Shown here piece after piece: positions 52,701 through 55,354 of a DNA stretch of 64,000 nt. The stretch's first letter is position 1. Each line of letters begins with the position of its first letter. The stretch comes from Hippasteria phrygiana (Eukaryota; Echinodermata; Asteroidea; Valvatida; Goniasteridae), in the NCBI GenBank assembly GCA_037893225.1, contig JAZGUH010000147.1, forward strand, positions 1,335,501 to 1,399,500, written 5' to 3'. The notes under the pieces were generated by a model. It was given only the letters and a program-made list of their open reading frames with translations. It was not told where the DNA came from and did no database searches. The position numbers and the translations under genes were made by a program.

Positions 52701-52953
52701 ACAAACTGATGGCATAGACATGAACAACATACGTAATCTAATAAAGTACATCAAAGTAATCTGATAGATACAATATGAAACAAATATAGCAAAATACATT
52801 TCAAGCACGAGAGACTGAAAAACAATCCCTGATGACAGATTGGAAATATTAAAGTTGCTATTTGAACGGAATTAAGATCTTCTTTTCCTGAACAATAGCC
52901 TACGACACGAGCATACATGCCTTGAGCTTACCTGTGATGCAGACAGCGTCCAT
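16654..52953 (-). CDS. GDNF-family receptor alpha-like protein, complete (9 coding exons)
   Basis: Cell-surface co-receptor of the GFRalpha family, which in vertebrates binds GDNF-type ligands and presents them to the RET kinase. The join is complement(16654..16899, 20722..20820, 21101..21234, 29497..29601, 30964..31172, 32282..32603, 38650..38814, 42267..42401, 52932..52953): 1437 bases, 478 codons plus stop, with every intron phase agreeing. Residues 1-22 are a signal peptide, about 23-108 domain 1, about 110-200 domain 2 (NGCNLDDTC, LLYCYC), about 205-284 domain 3 (CAQSYSACRD, CTCRG), 285-397 an extension, and 398-478 a Cys-containing segment ending in a hydrophobic tail. Vertebrate members are about 400-470 residues, but the part after domain 3 is not one I recognise. 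The tail has no cytoplasmic segment, which fits GPI anchoring rather than a GFRAL-type transmembrane form. Possible glycosylation sites are NFS (domain 1) and NGS (extension). The ligand is not predictable from sequence. Confidence 0.88.
17915..18460. repeat. Degenerate satellite of AATGGGA-type units
   Basis: Irregular repeats of TCAATGGGA, TTATGGGAT and CAACGGG over roughly 550 bases in GFRalpha intron 8. The same motif family appears as a regular array at 19600-20130, so this looks like the decayed flank of that satellite. Confidence 0.75.
18461..19599. other. GFRalpha intron 8, no gene seen
   Basis: AT-rich intron between the degenerate and regular satellites. The palindrome TACATGTACGTACGTACGTG lies at 18836-18855. 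I see no exon. Confidence 0.4.
19600..20130. repeat. Self-complementary 15-base satellite
   Basis: The core 19840-20025 holds about a dozen exact copies of TCAATGGGATCCCAT, flanked by diverging copies. Each unit contains ATGGGATCCCAT, a perfect palindrome with a BamHI site (GGATCC). Because the unit is its own near-complement and a multiple of three, open frames appear on both strands (repeating MGSHS and NGIPL); these are not genes. Confidence 0.95.
20131..20721. other. GFRalpha intron 8, right end
   Basis: AT-rich intron without recognised repeats or exons, leading to the donor after exon 8. Confidence 0.4.
20722..20820 (-). CDS. GFRalpha-like exon 8
   Basis: The acceptor TTCCTCCCATAG and donor GTAAAG bound 99 bases, exactly 33 codons in phase 0: NPCKLEIKTGLPANGSYPDG followed by TIILTAHHSEHEK. 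One Cys and one NGS glycosylation sequon. The alternating polar and hydrophobic pattern suggests a beta-rich fold. Other frames are blocked by a stop after the split implied by alternative donors of exon 7. Confidence 0.8.
21101..21234 (-). CDS. GFRalpha-like exon 7
   Basis: The acceptor GTTTCCTTGCAG and donor GTAAGA (used after CGT) bound 134 bases. It completes a split Val codon, then 44 codons including DHPAMMIGYSAMEYDLIHRR and a helical-looking MDAQTLLEKLQHVLAGVNIR. No family match is known to me. Phases on both sides agree with exons 6 and 8. Confidence 0.8.
21401..21550. repeat. Possible MITE
   Basis: TTAAGGCCGTTTATACCG on the left faces ATTTACAGGCCTAA on the right. Between them GAAGCGAA appears left and TTCGCTTTCG right. 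The arms are imperfect, so the call is tentative. Confidence 0.4.
22151..22284. repeat. MITE, GATAACGAAAACG family, copy 2
   Basis: GGCCGGTCACACTGGCCACG with GATAACGAAAACG on the left pairs with inverted CGTTTTCGTTATC and GGCCAGTGTGACCGGCC on the right. It has the same core (GATGCGAATAAACGCCC) as 13592-13740. Non-autonomous. Confidence 0.9.
22765..22990 (+). repeat. Interspersed repeat, copy 2 of 3
   Basis: Matches 2756-2890 and, inverted, 40493-40680 (CCTATAGGTCTGAAAATTGG, then GATCTGGGCCCAGG). This copy keeps the 3' tail AGTGGCTTTTAGCCTTGTATT, which is nearly the tail of the LINE copies. A LINE-mobilised element or a related LINE 3' UTR are both possible. Confidence 0.75.
23399..24328 (-). 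mobile_element. Defective mariner element 2, with ITRs and TA duplication
   Basis: The terminal inverted repeats are about 30 bases: TACGAGGTGCGATCAAAAAG and GTTCCGAGACTGTGCC on the left, TACGAGTTGCGATCACAAAG and GTTCCGAGACTGT inverted on the right. The element is flanked by TA on each side, the mariner target duplication. It is 930 bases long, against about 1.3 kb for an intact mariner, so it carries an internal deletion. It lies in GFRalpha intron 6. Confidence 0.95.
23425..24140 (-). pseudogene. Mariner transposase, broken
   Basis: Three minus-strand frames each carry pieces of mariner transposase: ESWVYGYDPET, SSQWKSPQSPRPKKAR, FFDIRGVVHREFLPQGQTVN and YSPDLAPCDFFLFPKMKF. At least two frameshifts separate them. 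The N-terminal DNA-binding helices are missing. The first catalytic Asp is replaced (GNESW where GDESW is usual), the second catalytic region (HxDNAPAH) is deleted, and the third (PCD) remains. It cannot be active. Confidence 0.93.
24350..25040. other. GFRalpha intron 6, tRNA-like trace
   Basis: Mostly plain intron. GGGTTCGAATCCC at 24955-24967 is a perfect Pol III box B, but no A box or cloverleaf could be drawn around it, so it is at best a SINE remnant. Confidence 0.35.
25041..25067. repeat. (TAA)n microsatellite
   Basis: Nine copies of TAA or a phase of it. Confidence 0.9.
25368..25440. repeat. Half of a foldback element
   Basis: GAGAGTGACCGGTCACGTGA, TTTTACCAATAATAGGGAAA and GGAGTC match one arm of the complete foldback at 34247-34447. 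The second arm is missing here. Confidence 0.7.
25441..27060. other. GFRalpha intron 6, no exon seen
   Basis: Contains two stretches with GTGTCCGAATC or GAAACGGCC and TGGCTTCGGC-type phrases (25540-25640, 26570-26660) that look like decayed ends of a dispersed element. No coding exon was recognised. Confidence 0.4.
27061..27500. repeat. Long foldback element, arms about 200 bases
   Basis: The left arm 27061-27265 (from CATGTAAACGGGTGCAATCG through TCGGAAGGCCTCCCATTGG to GATTGCCGGCATATACAAAC) is almost perfectly inverted at 27298-27500. The short loop contains AAAGAGGGGGTTTCCTCTGC. The same sequence returns in the array at 57190-58260 and at 63840-64000. Confidence 0.95.
27530..27625. repeat. 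Repeat with a CTATACCCTATACAC-type core, copy 1
   Basis: AGTCTGGAGAGTGTATAGGG and TATAGGGACAAAAGGGGGG, then CCCCTATCGTGCTGGGTAT, match inverted DNA at 41318-41405. It abuts the long foldback and may be part of the same composite element. Confidence 0.7.
28910..29145 (+). repeat. Dispersed 235-base repeat, copy 1
   Basis: Direct repeat of 61732-61961, from AATAGAGGAATTTCACATTA to CGTCGTTGTGGGAT, with few substitutions and one 7-base gap. There is no inverted end and no reading frame. It could be an LTR-like or SINE-like element. The sequence right after it (29150-29290) resembles the 27061 foldback family. Confidence 0.85.
29497..29601 (-). CDS. GFRalpha-like exon 6: linker after domain 3
   Basis: The acceptor TTAACTGCAG and donor GTAAGT bound 105 bases: the end of a split Thr codon, 34 codons and one base. 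The peptide RASLAYYPTSQNQDGSPTTA, then QPRMSIKRRVDARD, is rich in Ser, Thr, Pro, Gln and Arg and has no Cys. It looks like a flexible linker, with KRR a possible basic cleavage site. Both phases fit the neighbours. Confidence 0.8.
29602..30963. other. GFRalpha intron 5
   Basis: Plain intron apart from 29960-30150. There ATCGAATGTGACGTC and CGGCAGCC-type phrases face inverted GTATTCGATACGG, with CACAAAATGGCGGACC in between, a probable decayed MITE. No exon seen. Confidence 0.4.
30964..31172 (-). CDS. GFRalpha-like exon 5: most of domain 3
   Basis: The acceptor CTTTTCTAACTTCCAG precedes 31172 and the donor GTGAGT follows 30964; 209 bases. It begins by completing a Ser codon, then TNFRNYQFQCAIS, TGCAQSYSACRD, a Leu/Ile segment (LGILGTIV), CTCRG, EACKQQQ and DNSCF. 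The spacing C-x8-C-x6-C then WC/TC-x-C and EAC...C is that of GFRalpha domain 3, including the LIGT-like hydrophobic helix before the CxC pair. Confidence 0.92.
31173..31849. other. GFRalpha intron 4, left part
   Basis: AT-rich, without recognised exon. TTATTGTCACAATCACCACC-like simple stretches lie near 31710-31750. Confidence 0.4.
31850..32180 (+). mobile_element. Non-LTR retrotransposon 3' end, copy 2
   Basis: Plus-strand copy of the family also at 9020-9242 and 44540-44940. In broken frames it reads SHRRSVATLSLFYR, then FFPRSVSL and a LINE-type C-terminus, followed by the tail CTCGAGTGGCTTTTAGCCTT. Stops and shifts show it is dead. It ends about 100 bases from GFRalpha exon 4. Confidence 0.85.
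32282..32603 (-). CDS. GFRalpha-like exon 4: domain 2 and start of domain 3
   Basis: The acceptor CTGAAATTCAG precedes 32603 and the donor GTAGAG follows 32282; 322 bases, 106 whole codons. It reads STCELALNGCNLDDTCRQGL, YLTKC, CRRTACRHSIRAFLD, PLLYCYC, WRCDM, NAECAYK, then RSCLDVKEQCTQSALC, which opens domain 3. The NGCNLDDTC and LLYCYC motifs correspond to the ligand-binding domain 2 of GFRalpha proteins. This is the largest and most diagnostic exon of the gene. Confidence 0.96.
33045..33218 (-). mobile_element. tRNA-derived SINE
   Basis: On the minus strand a Pol III A box (GGTCTAGTGGTTAGG) and B box (GGTTCGACTCC) lie about 30 bases apart. They are followed by a body with TTGGGCAAGCCACTT, CTCCACCCAGGAGTATAAAT and GGTACC, ending TAGCATCCCGTCCAGGAAG. 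A body with the ACCCAGG-TATAAATGGGTACC phrase is known to me from SINEs in several marine invertebrates; the exact family is not certain. It lies in GFRalpha intron 3. Confidence 0.8.
33797..34142. repeat. 15-base minisatellite with higher-order structure
   Basis: Units of CCTATGTTCCGACAC, with a variant carrying GACTGTTCAA or GACTGCTCAA (TATGTTCCGACTGYTCAAC) recurring every two to four units. All three plus-strand frames stay open because the unit is a multiple of three; none is a gene. Confidence 0.95.
34247..34447. repeat. Complete foldback element with TCGATTATTGG ends
   Basis: TCGATTATTGGGAGAG, CACGTGA, TTAACCAATAA, GGAGTCGGATATTTATATGA and CGGCGCTAGCTGAA are all present inverted on the right, ending CTCTCCAATAATCGA. 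The centre is about 12 bases. A half copy lies at 25368-25440. Confidence 0.95.
35060..35221 (+). CDS. Short acidic ORF opposite the THAP gene (doubtful)
   Basis: The ATG at 35060 opens 53 codons: MAESDGSWEEYSVDSEDFQL, PRRPFAARAHG, then FFYHELVAMPTN to a TAG. The start is preceded by GGAATA. The acidic Ser/Asp opening is protein-like, but I know no family. It could be the first exon of a plus-strand gene, part of a transposon that also carries the THAP frame, or chance. Confidence 0.25.
   Translation: MAESDGSWEEYSVDSEDFQLPRRPFAARAHGAPTQVFFYHELVAMPTNENLAV
35395..35829 (-). CDS. THAP-domain zinc-finger protein (nested, possibly transposon-derived)
   Basis: From an ATG at 35829, 144 codons. 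Residues 1-85 are a THAP domain: MPRTCVVGGC supplies the first two zinc Cys, FPK and RRQWVRFVETT carry the conserved Pro and Trp, WSYICKEHF gives the last Cys and His, and FTIPAETF stands where the C-terminal AVPTIF-type box falls. THAP domains bind DNA and occur in transcription factors and in P-element-like transposases. The C-terminal 50 residues are Pro/His/Ser-rich. A donor-like GTAAGT follows codon PSPC, and CTCTCAG lies 56 bases on, so the natural C-terminus may differ by splicing. A Ser/Arg-rich frame overlaps (35262-35573). It lies in GFRalpha intron 3, same strand. Confidence 0.75.
   Translation of the reverse strand: MPRTCVVGGCTRNTDTNPNLSFLRFPKVDGKQRRQWVRFVETTRSDFRLTKWSYICKEHFTKDCEDEIVALKARLGIKFTIPAETFGSTNAEGTMPSFPPDRSLSGCRLNPFYRRPSPCKCKPSPPAPHAHHAAHSQPRPSRTC
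35830..36873. other. GFRalpha intron 3, no further exon
   Basis: AT-rich sequence beyond the THAP start. No second THAP exon or transposase was recognised upstream of its ATG. Confidence 0.4.
36874..38047. mobile_element. Non-autonomous DNA element with GGGCGTATTCGAAACC ends
   Basis: AGGGGCGTATTCGAAACCCG at 36874 faces the inverted CGGGGTTTCGAATACGCCCT ending at 38047. The ends match over about 24 bases with two differences. The 1.17 kb interior has no transposase that I can recognise. Confidence 0.7.
38091..38223. repeat. Foldback MITE
   Basis: GGTAAGCACTTATCCAGAAC with CAAAATGACATCGTC pairs with inverted GACGATGTCATTTTG and GTTCTGGATTAGTGCTTACC. The centre includes GGCGCGATGCGCGC. It lies 45 bases from the end of the element at 36874-38047. 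Confidence 0.92.
38650..38814 (-). CDS. GFRalpha-like exon 3: second half of domain 1
   Basis: The donor GTAGGA follows 38650. The acceptor AG is at 38815-38816 (ACCAATAG); using it makes the phase agree with exon 2 (G|AT, Asp). A second AG nine bases downstream would break the frame. Fifty-five codons include SRTTCDAPDWIQCEGILQIL, NFSGCDCDPL and YQDCREIHSQLYREPC. The CDC pair and spacing correspond to the CRC region of GFRalpha domain 1. The intron end lacks a pyrimidine tract: it is A-rich next to a (TTA)n microsatellite at about 38833-38859. Confidence 0.88.
39523..39650. repeat. MITE, GACGCTGGTGG family, copy 1
   Basis: TTTTGAGACGCTGGTGGAAT with ATACCGGTCC pairs with inverted GGACCGGTAT and CCACCAGCGT. 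Related to 39813-39952, about 160 bases away in the same orientation. Confidence 0.8.
39813..39952. repeat. MITE, GACGCTGGTGG family, copy 2
   Basis: TTTTTGAGGCGCTGGTGGCA with GCAGACATACGAGTCC pairs with inverted GGACCTGTATGTCTGCTGCC and ACCAAGCGTCTCAAAA. The interior shares CTAGTTCTGAGCA and GCGTAGTT with copy 1 in inverted form. Confidence 0.85.
39953..40492. other. GFRalpha intron 2, nothing seen
   Basis: AT-rich intron; no exon or repeat recognised. Confidence 0.4.
40493..40680 (-). repeat. Interspersed repeat, copy 3 of 3
   Basis: Inverted relative to 2756 and 22765: on the minus strand it reads CTATAGGTCTGAAACTGGGA, AGATCTGGGCCCAGGAAACT, CAATTCAAAATG, ending AGTGGCTTTTAGCCGTGTAT. Confidence 0.75.
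40738..40861. repeat. MITE with ATAGACCTTATG ends
   Basis: ATAGACCTTATGTGTAGCGG with CCATC pairs with inverted GATGGCCGCTTCGCATAAGG and TCTAT. A single end of the same kind (GATAGCCGCTACGCAAGAGG, then TCTATGG) is seen near 62210-62237. Confidence 0.75.
41318..41405 (-). repeat. Repeat with CTATACCCTATACAC core, copy 2, with C17 tract
   Basis: Inverted match to 27530-27625 (ATACCCAGCACGATATGGGG, then TTGTCCCTATACCCTATACA). Where copy 1 has a run of six G, this copy has 17 C at 41341-41357, a homopolymer expansion. Confidence 0.75.
42267..42401 (-). CDS. GFRalpha-like exon 2: end of signal peptide and start of domain 1
   Basis: The acceptor TTTATTTCCTGTGCCAG and donor GTAGGA bound 135 bases. 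It completes a Gly codon, then LTVVLWFLTPSGHA, the hydrophobic core and a small-residue cleavage region of a signal peptide, followed by MDCVHANKQCSKDSTCAEML and RMVPDLCGNS. DCV-x4-QC-x5-C-x9-C matches the opening of GFRalpha domain 1. Confidence 0.92.
42440..43896. other. GFRalpha intron 1, left part
   Basis: The stretch 42560-42860 (GGTGTGCCCAAACAGTTTGA, CTGGTTTCCATTGGGGC, GAAAAACCCGCG) matches in reverse orientation sequence at 38870-39100 (GGGTGTGCACAAACAGTTTA). It is another dispersed repeat, present once on each side of exon 3. No exon seen. Confidence 0.5.
43897..44060 (+). mobile_element. SINE-like sequence with Pol III box B
   Basis: AAGACGGCCTTACTAGTAAG, then GTTGGTTCAAGTCCAGCCCG, is a weak A box and a good B box. 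A body with CGGAAAGCACTGAGTACAGT and ACACCTCGTCGGGAAACC follows. It looks tRNA-derived, but the A box is poor. Confidence 0.5.
44072..44319. repeat. Foldback MITE with GAGGTTTCGTTAGCGC ends
   Basis: GAGGTTTCGTTAGCGCACGG with TTAG pairs with inverted CTAACCGTGCGCTAACGAAA and CCTC. The interior is about 200 bases and has no ORF. It directly follows the SINE-like sequence. Confidence 0.88.
44540..44940 (-). mobile_element. Non-LTR retrotransposon 3' end, copy 3
   Basis: The minus strand reads SLQSLSHRRSVATLSLFYRY, LVPPVRVFERETRLSACP and TLAVPRCRT in shifting frames, then the tail CTCGAGTGGTTTTAGCCATG. It is the longest copy of the family in the window and frame-disrupted. Confidence 0.85.
44985..46009. 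other. GFRalpha intron 1, nothing firm
   Basis: AT-rich sequence. A small GAGATTGAGAAAGA duplication lies at 45446-45480. No exon seen. Confidence 0.4.
46010..46324. repeat. Motif-dense element family, right half only
   Basis: Forward copies of a degenerate motif (GAAATTGAATGGTTGAC, ACGAAATTGAATGATC, GAACTTGAATGATC, ACGAAATTGAATGATG) run up to the terminus GGCCGGGAAAACCTATA at 46308-46324. No left half is evident. Full description under 54386-55354. Confidence 0.8.
46636..47138. mobile_element. DNA element with CAGTGGCGGATCTA ends, 5-base duplication
   Basis: Starts CAGTGGCGGATCTAC and ends TAGATCCGCCCCTG, and is flanked by TAAAC on both sides (46631-46635 and 47139-47143), a target-site duplication. 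Inside are a G17 run (46651-46667), a C32 run (46681-46712) and another C run before the right end. A short hairpin GCGTGCCTTCGGCACGC lies at 47053-47069. No transposase. The ends fit a hAT-like or related element, tentatively. Confidence 0.8.
47145..48314. other. GFRalpha intron 1, middle
   Basis: AT-rich DNA; I recognised no exon or repeat of note. Confidence 0.4.
48315..48448. repeat. Foldback MITE with AAGCCCGGTTCATAC ends
   Basis: AAGCCCGGTTCATACTTCAT, GCGAATGCGAAGCGAATT on the left is almost perfectly inverted as AATTCGCTTCGCATACGC, ATTCGCATGAAGTATGAACC, GGGCTT on the right. Confidence 0.95.
48449..49189. other. GFRalpha intron 1, possible MITE
   Basis: At 48470-48640, TTATTCGTTATGCGTGATG, then TGTTAA, is inverted further right as TTAACGCATCACGCATTACG, a probable small element. 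The remainder is plain. Confidence 0.45.
49190..50463. repeat. Motif-dense element family, near-complete copy
   Basis: The left part carries reversed motifs (CATTCAATTTTAC, CATTCAAATTAAATG, CATTCGATATCGTC) and the right part forward ones (CGAAATAGAATGCCCC, GAAACTGAATGCCC, AATTTGAATGACTAATAACG). It ends in GGCCGGGAAAAGCTA at 50449-50463. The left terminus is not clear. A foldback MITE is inserted at 50209-50395. Confidence 0.7.
50209..50395. repeat. Foldback MITE with CACTGAAAAATT ends
   Basis: CACTGAAAAATTCTGGGGGT, TAAATTTACCCAATTATTGG, TGAAAACTGCAACTA on the left is inverted on the right, ending GATTTTTCAGTG. Arms are about 57 bases. It is nested in the motif-dense element. Confidence 0.95.
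50726..51000. repeat. Motif-dense element family, left half only
   Basis: Begins TAGGTTTTCCCGGCCAATTT and continues with reversed motifs (GTTCATTCAC, GATTCATTTTCGTCTG, GTTTCAATTCAACG, GCATTCATTTACGC, CATTCCATTTCC). No right half follows. It starts about 260 bases after the previous member ends. Confidence 0.75.
51001..52931. other. GFRalpha intron 1, right part
   Basis: At 51230-51340 the stretch AAAACGACAGCACACCAGGT resembles 27780-27850 (AAAATGACAGCACACCAGGT), a decayed dispersed repeat. At 52130-52450, ATGTCACAATAACATT-like phrases recur irregularly. No exon seen. Confidence 0.45.
52932..52953 (-). CDS. GFRalpha-like exon 1: start codon and signal peptide N-terminus
   Basis: ATG at 52951-52953, seven codons (MDAVCIT) and one base, then the donor GTAAGC. 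Spliced to exon 2 it reads MDAVCITGLTVVLWFLTPSG followed by HA, a textbook signal peptide. A longer open frame upstream in another phase cannot join exon 2 in frame. The 5' UTR extends to the right of 52953; I could not place the transcription start. Confidence 0.85.
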
Positions 52954-53243
52954 GCTCGTAGCGGGTCCCGTAGGAGGATTGCGCTTGTGAGTGGATCAGT
53001 ACAGCAGGCAGCCTCGCCGCGATCCTCACTCATCGCTGCGACCAGTTCGTCTAAGCTAATCAGGGTCCGAGCACATGCGAGCCCTGCCAACATCACGAGG
53101 TATTTAGCGAGCTGATGAGCAATAAGCTGGCCTGTAGTGTAGGCAGCGTTACCATGACACTCTGAACGTGTGCAGTAACTATTATATATCTACCTGTGCC
53201 TACGGATTATATCTACTTGTCCCTATTGTACTTGTATATACAT

Positions 53244-53999
53244 CGTCACAGTTTTCACGAACAGACGAATTTTGCCTCTCCGCACTAAAGTAAAGTTACA
53301 AGAAAATCAGATTTTAAGCTGCTCACTTTTTAAATTGAAGGTATTACCTGCATTTATACCACATGTTGATTCAGTGTTGACACTATGTTGACACTATTGT
53401 AACACGGAGTTCGAATTTGGCTCTTCGTGAAAACCCAAAATCCATTTTCTGGCATTTTCTGACGAATTTGAACTCCGTGTCATGCAATAGGATCGTGAGG
53501 GGCAAAATTGTCGGAAATAGATATTGGGTTTTCACGAAGAGACGAATTTGAACTCCGTGTTAATACAACAGGGCTGTGAAGTGCACAATTGCCAGAAAAT
53601 AGATTTTGGGTTTTCACGAAGAGACGAATTCGAACTCCGTGTTATACAATAGGGTTGTGATGGGCAACATTTCCCGGAAATGGATATTGGGTTTTCACGA
53701 AGAGACAAATGACACTCTGTGGGGCAAAACGGGCCATTTCTCGCTTCTGAGTTTTCACGAAGAGACAAATGTATTAATCAATTAATAACTATGTAGTTAA
53801 TTGAATTAACGCTCAGCTGGCAATGACTTGAGAAAGAACGAGAACTGAACTTTAACATAGTGTCAACAATGAACCAACATGTGGTATAAATGCAGGTAAT
53901 ATCTTCAATTTTAAAAATGAGCAGCTTAAAACCTGATTTTCTTGTAACTTTAGTTTAGTGCGGAGAGGCAGAATTCGTCTGTTCGTGAAAACTGTGACG
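53244..53999. mobile_element. DNA element with 145-base inverted ends and internal tandem repeats
   Basis: The ends CGTCACAGTTTTCACGAACA and, inverted, TGTTCGTGAAAACTGTGACG carry matching arms of about 145 bases (53244-53390 and 53850-53999; ACATGTTG, TTTATACC, AGTGTTGACACTATG). ACAT flanks both sides. Between the arms are four or five units of about 115 bases built on TTTTCACGAAGAGACGAATT and GAACTCCGTGTTA, the first one inverted. No transposase. It sits about 290 bases upstream of the GFRalpha start codon, so it may occupy promoter or 5' UTR DNA. Confidence 0.85.
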
Positions 54000-54036
54000 A
54001 CATGCGTGAGGCAAATAATTGCTTTTATGTCAAGGT

Positions 54037-54200
54037 ATGGAAGGTTTGCGGTAACACAGTGTGAAAAAGTATCGCTTTTGAGTTGTGTAGTTCTGAGAAG
54101 AACCGTTTGTTCTTTACATCATCCCAATACAAATTCCATCTTCCTCATTTTTGATATAAAACTGATGGTGTTAGCGCAAACCTTCCATACTTTGTACAAT
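54037..54200. repeat. Short inverted pair
   Basis: AAGGTATGGAAGGTTTGCG near 54034-54052 is inverted as GCGCAAACCTTCCATACTTT near 54174-54193. Probably a small foldback element next to the 53244-53999 element. Confidence 0.6.
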
Positions 54201-54385
54201 CATGTCCACCGTGCAAGCCTATAAGTCTCATTTGCATTTATGTCAAAATTTCTTGTAATTTTTGGCTCGTCTCTGATATTTTCTGGAACTTGAACTCGTC
54301 GTTTGCTTCTCTGTGGTTCAATTGAAGATACTTATGATATAACAAATACAAAGCAAAACAAATCGTATTTTTCTCAGTGGGGAAC

Positions 54386-55354
54386 TATAGGTTTTCCCGG
54401 CTTTTTAACAACATTTATCATTCGAATTGACCGTCTTGAATATTCAAATTCGTCCATCAGCATCGATTGAGTGCATGCACTTCCAAGGTTTAATTTCGTC
54501 TTTTGTCATACAATTTCAATTGTTGTTCAATCGAATTCAATCCACGAACACCCATTTTCGGCGAGGAGTATTCAATTTCGTCTCGTCTACGCCGGACAGT
54601 TCTATTTAGAAAGCAAATTCGTCTTTTGCCACACAATTTATTGATAAGTTTGTTCAATTTGGATACACTTCATTACGACATCTTCTGCAGAAGGCATAAA
54701 GGTCGCAGATGAGGATAATGTCTTCACTATTGTTCTGTTCTTTCCCGGTTATTCATAAATATAGGCCTATTGCTTGTTTCTTTCTGATAAATTTTCTTTA
54801 AAATATGTTATAGACTCATTATAGGTAGCCTAGGGTCATCGACTGTTGTTTTTTTGCATGGTTGTCTATATTTTTTCGCTCTTTTTATTCATTATAAAAC
54901 CGAAAAGAACTTTGTTTTTCTGTCCTTGTTAATTTTACACTTTTGTTGTAAATGTATTGTTGCAGTTTAAATACAAGTTTTCTTATTTCAGTACACCTAT
55001 ATACTTGGTCTCATACCACGCGAACAAATGAGTCGAATTGTGCAGGAGGACAAAAGGAACATTGTAAATAGCACACGCCAGACTAATTTACTTAACAACA
55101 GTTTTAAATTGATTGGTATAAGACGAATTCAATCTCTGAATGCTGCCATTCGGCAACAGCTTAGACGAATTTGATCTGGAATGACGAATATTCTCGACAC
55201 TGTGTTTAAATGTGGTGACCGAACTTTGAAATTGAATGGTAAATGACTAAATCGCTTTGGGAAAAGCATGTAAATTGTTTTCTCAGACGAAATTGAATGT
55301 TAGAATTGGTGAATATGAATAGAAAATGTTCTTAAATAGCCGGGAAAACCTATA
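54386..55354. mobile_element. Motif-dense element family, complete copy
   Basis: The inverted ends are TATAGGTTTTCCCGGCTTTT and, on the other strand, TATAGGTTTTCCCGGCTATT, both continuing TAA(C/G)AACAT. The left third holds many reversed copies of a degenerate motif (TTCAAATTCGTCC, TAATTTCGTC, TTCAATTTCGTC, CAAATTCGTC). The right third holds forward copies (GACGAATTCAATC, GACGAATTTGATC, GAAATTGAATGG, GACGAAATTGAATG). No coding sequence. Dense subterminal motifs of mirrored polarity suggest binding sites for a transposase supplied elsewhere. Confidence 0.85.

Noticed and set aside
52872..53096. Longer minus-strand frame as an alternative N-terminus of the GFRalpha-like protein
   Set aside because: Its phase does not join exon 2 in frame, whereas the short frame from 52953 does and yields a normal signal peptide.
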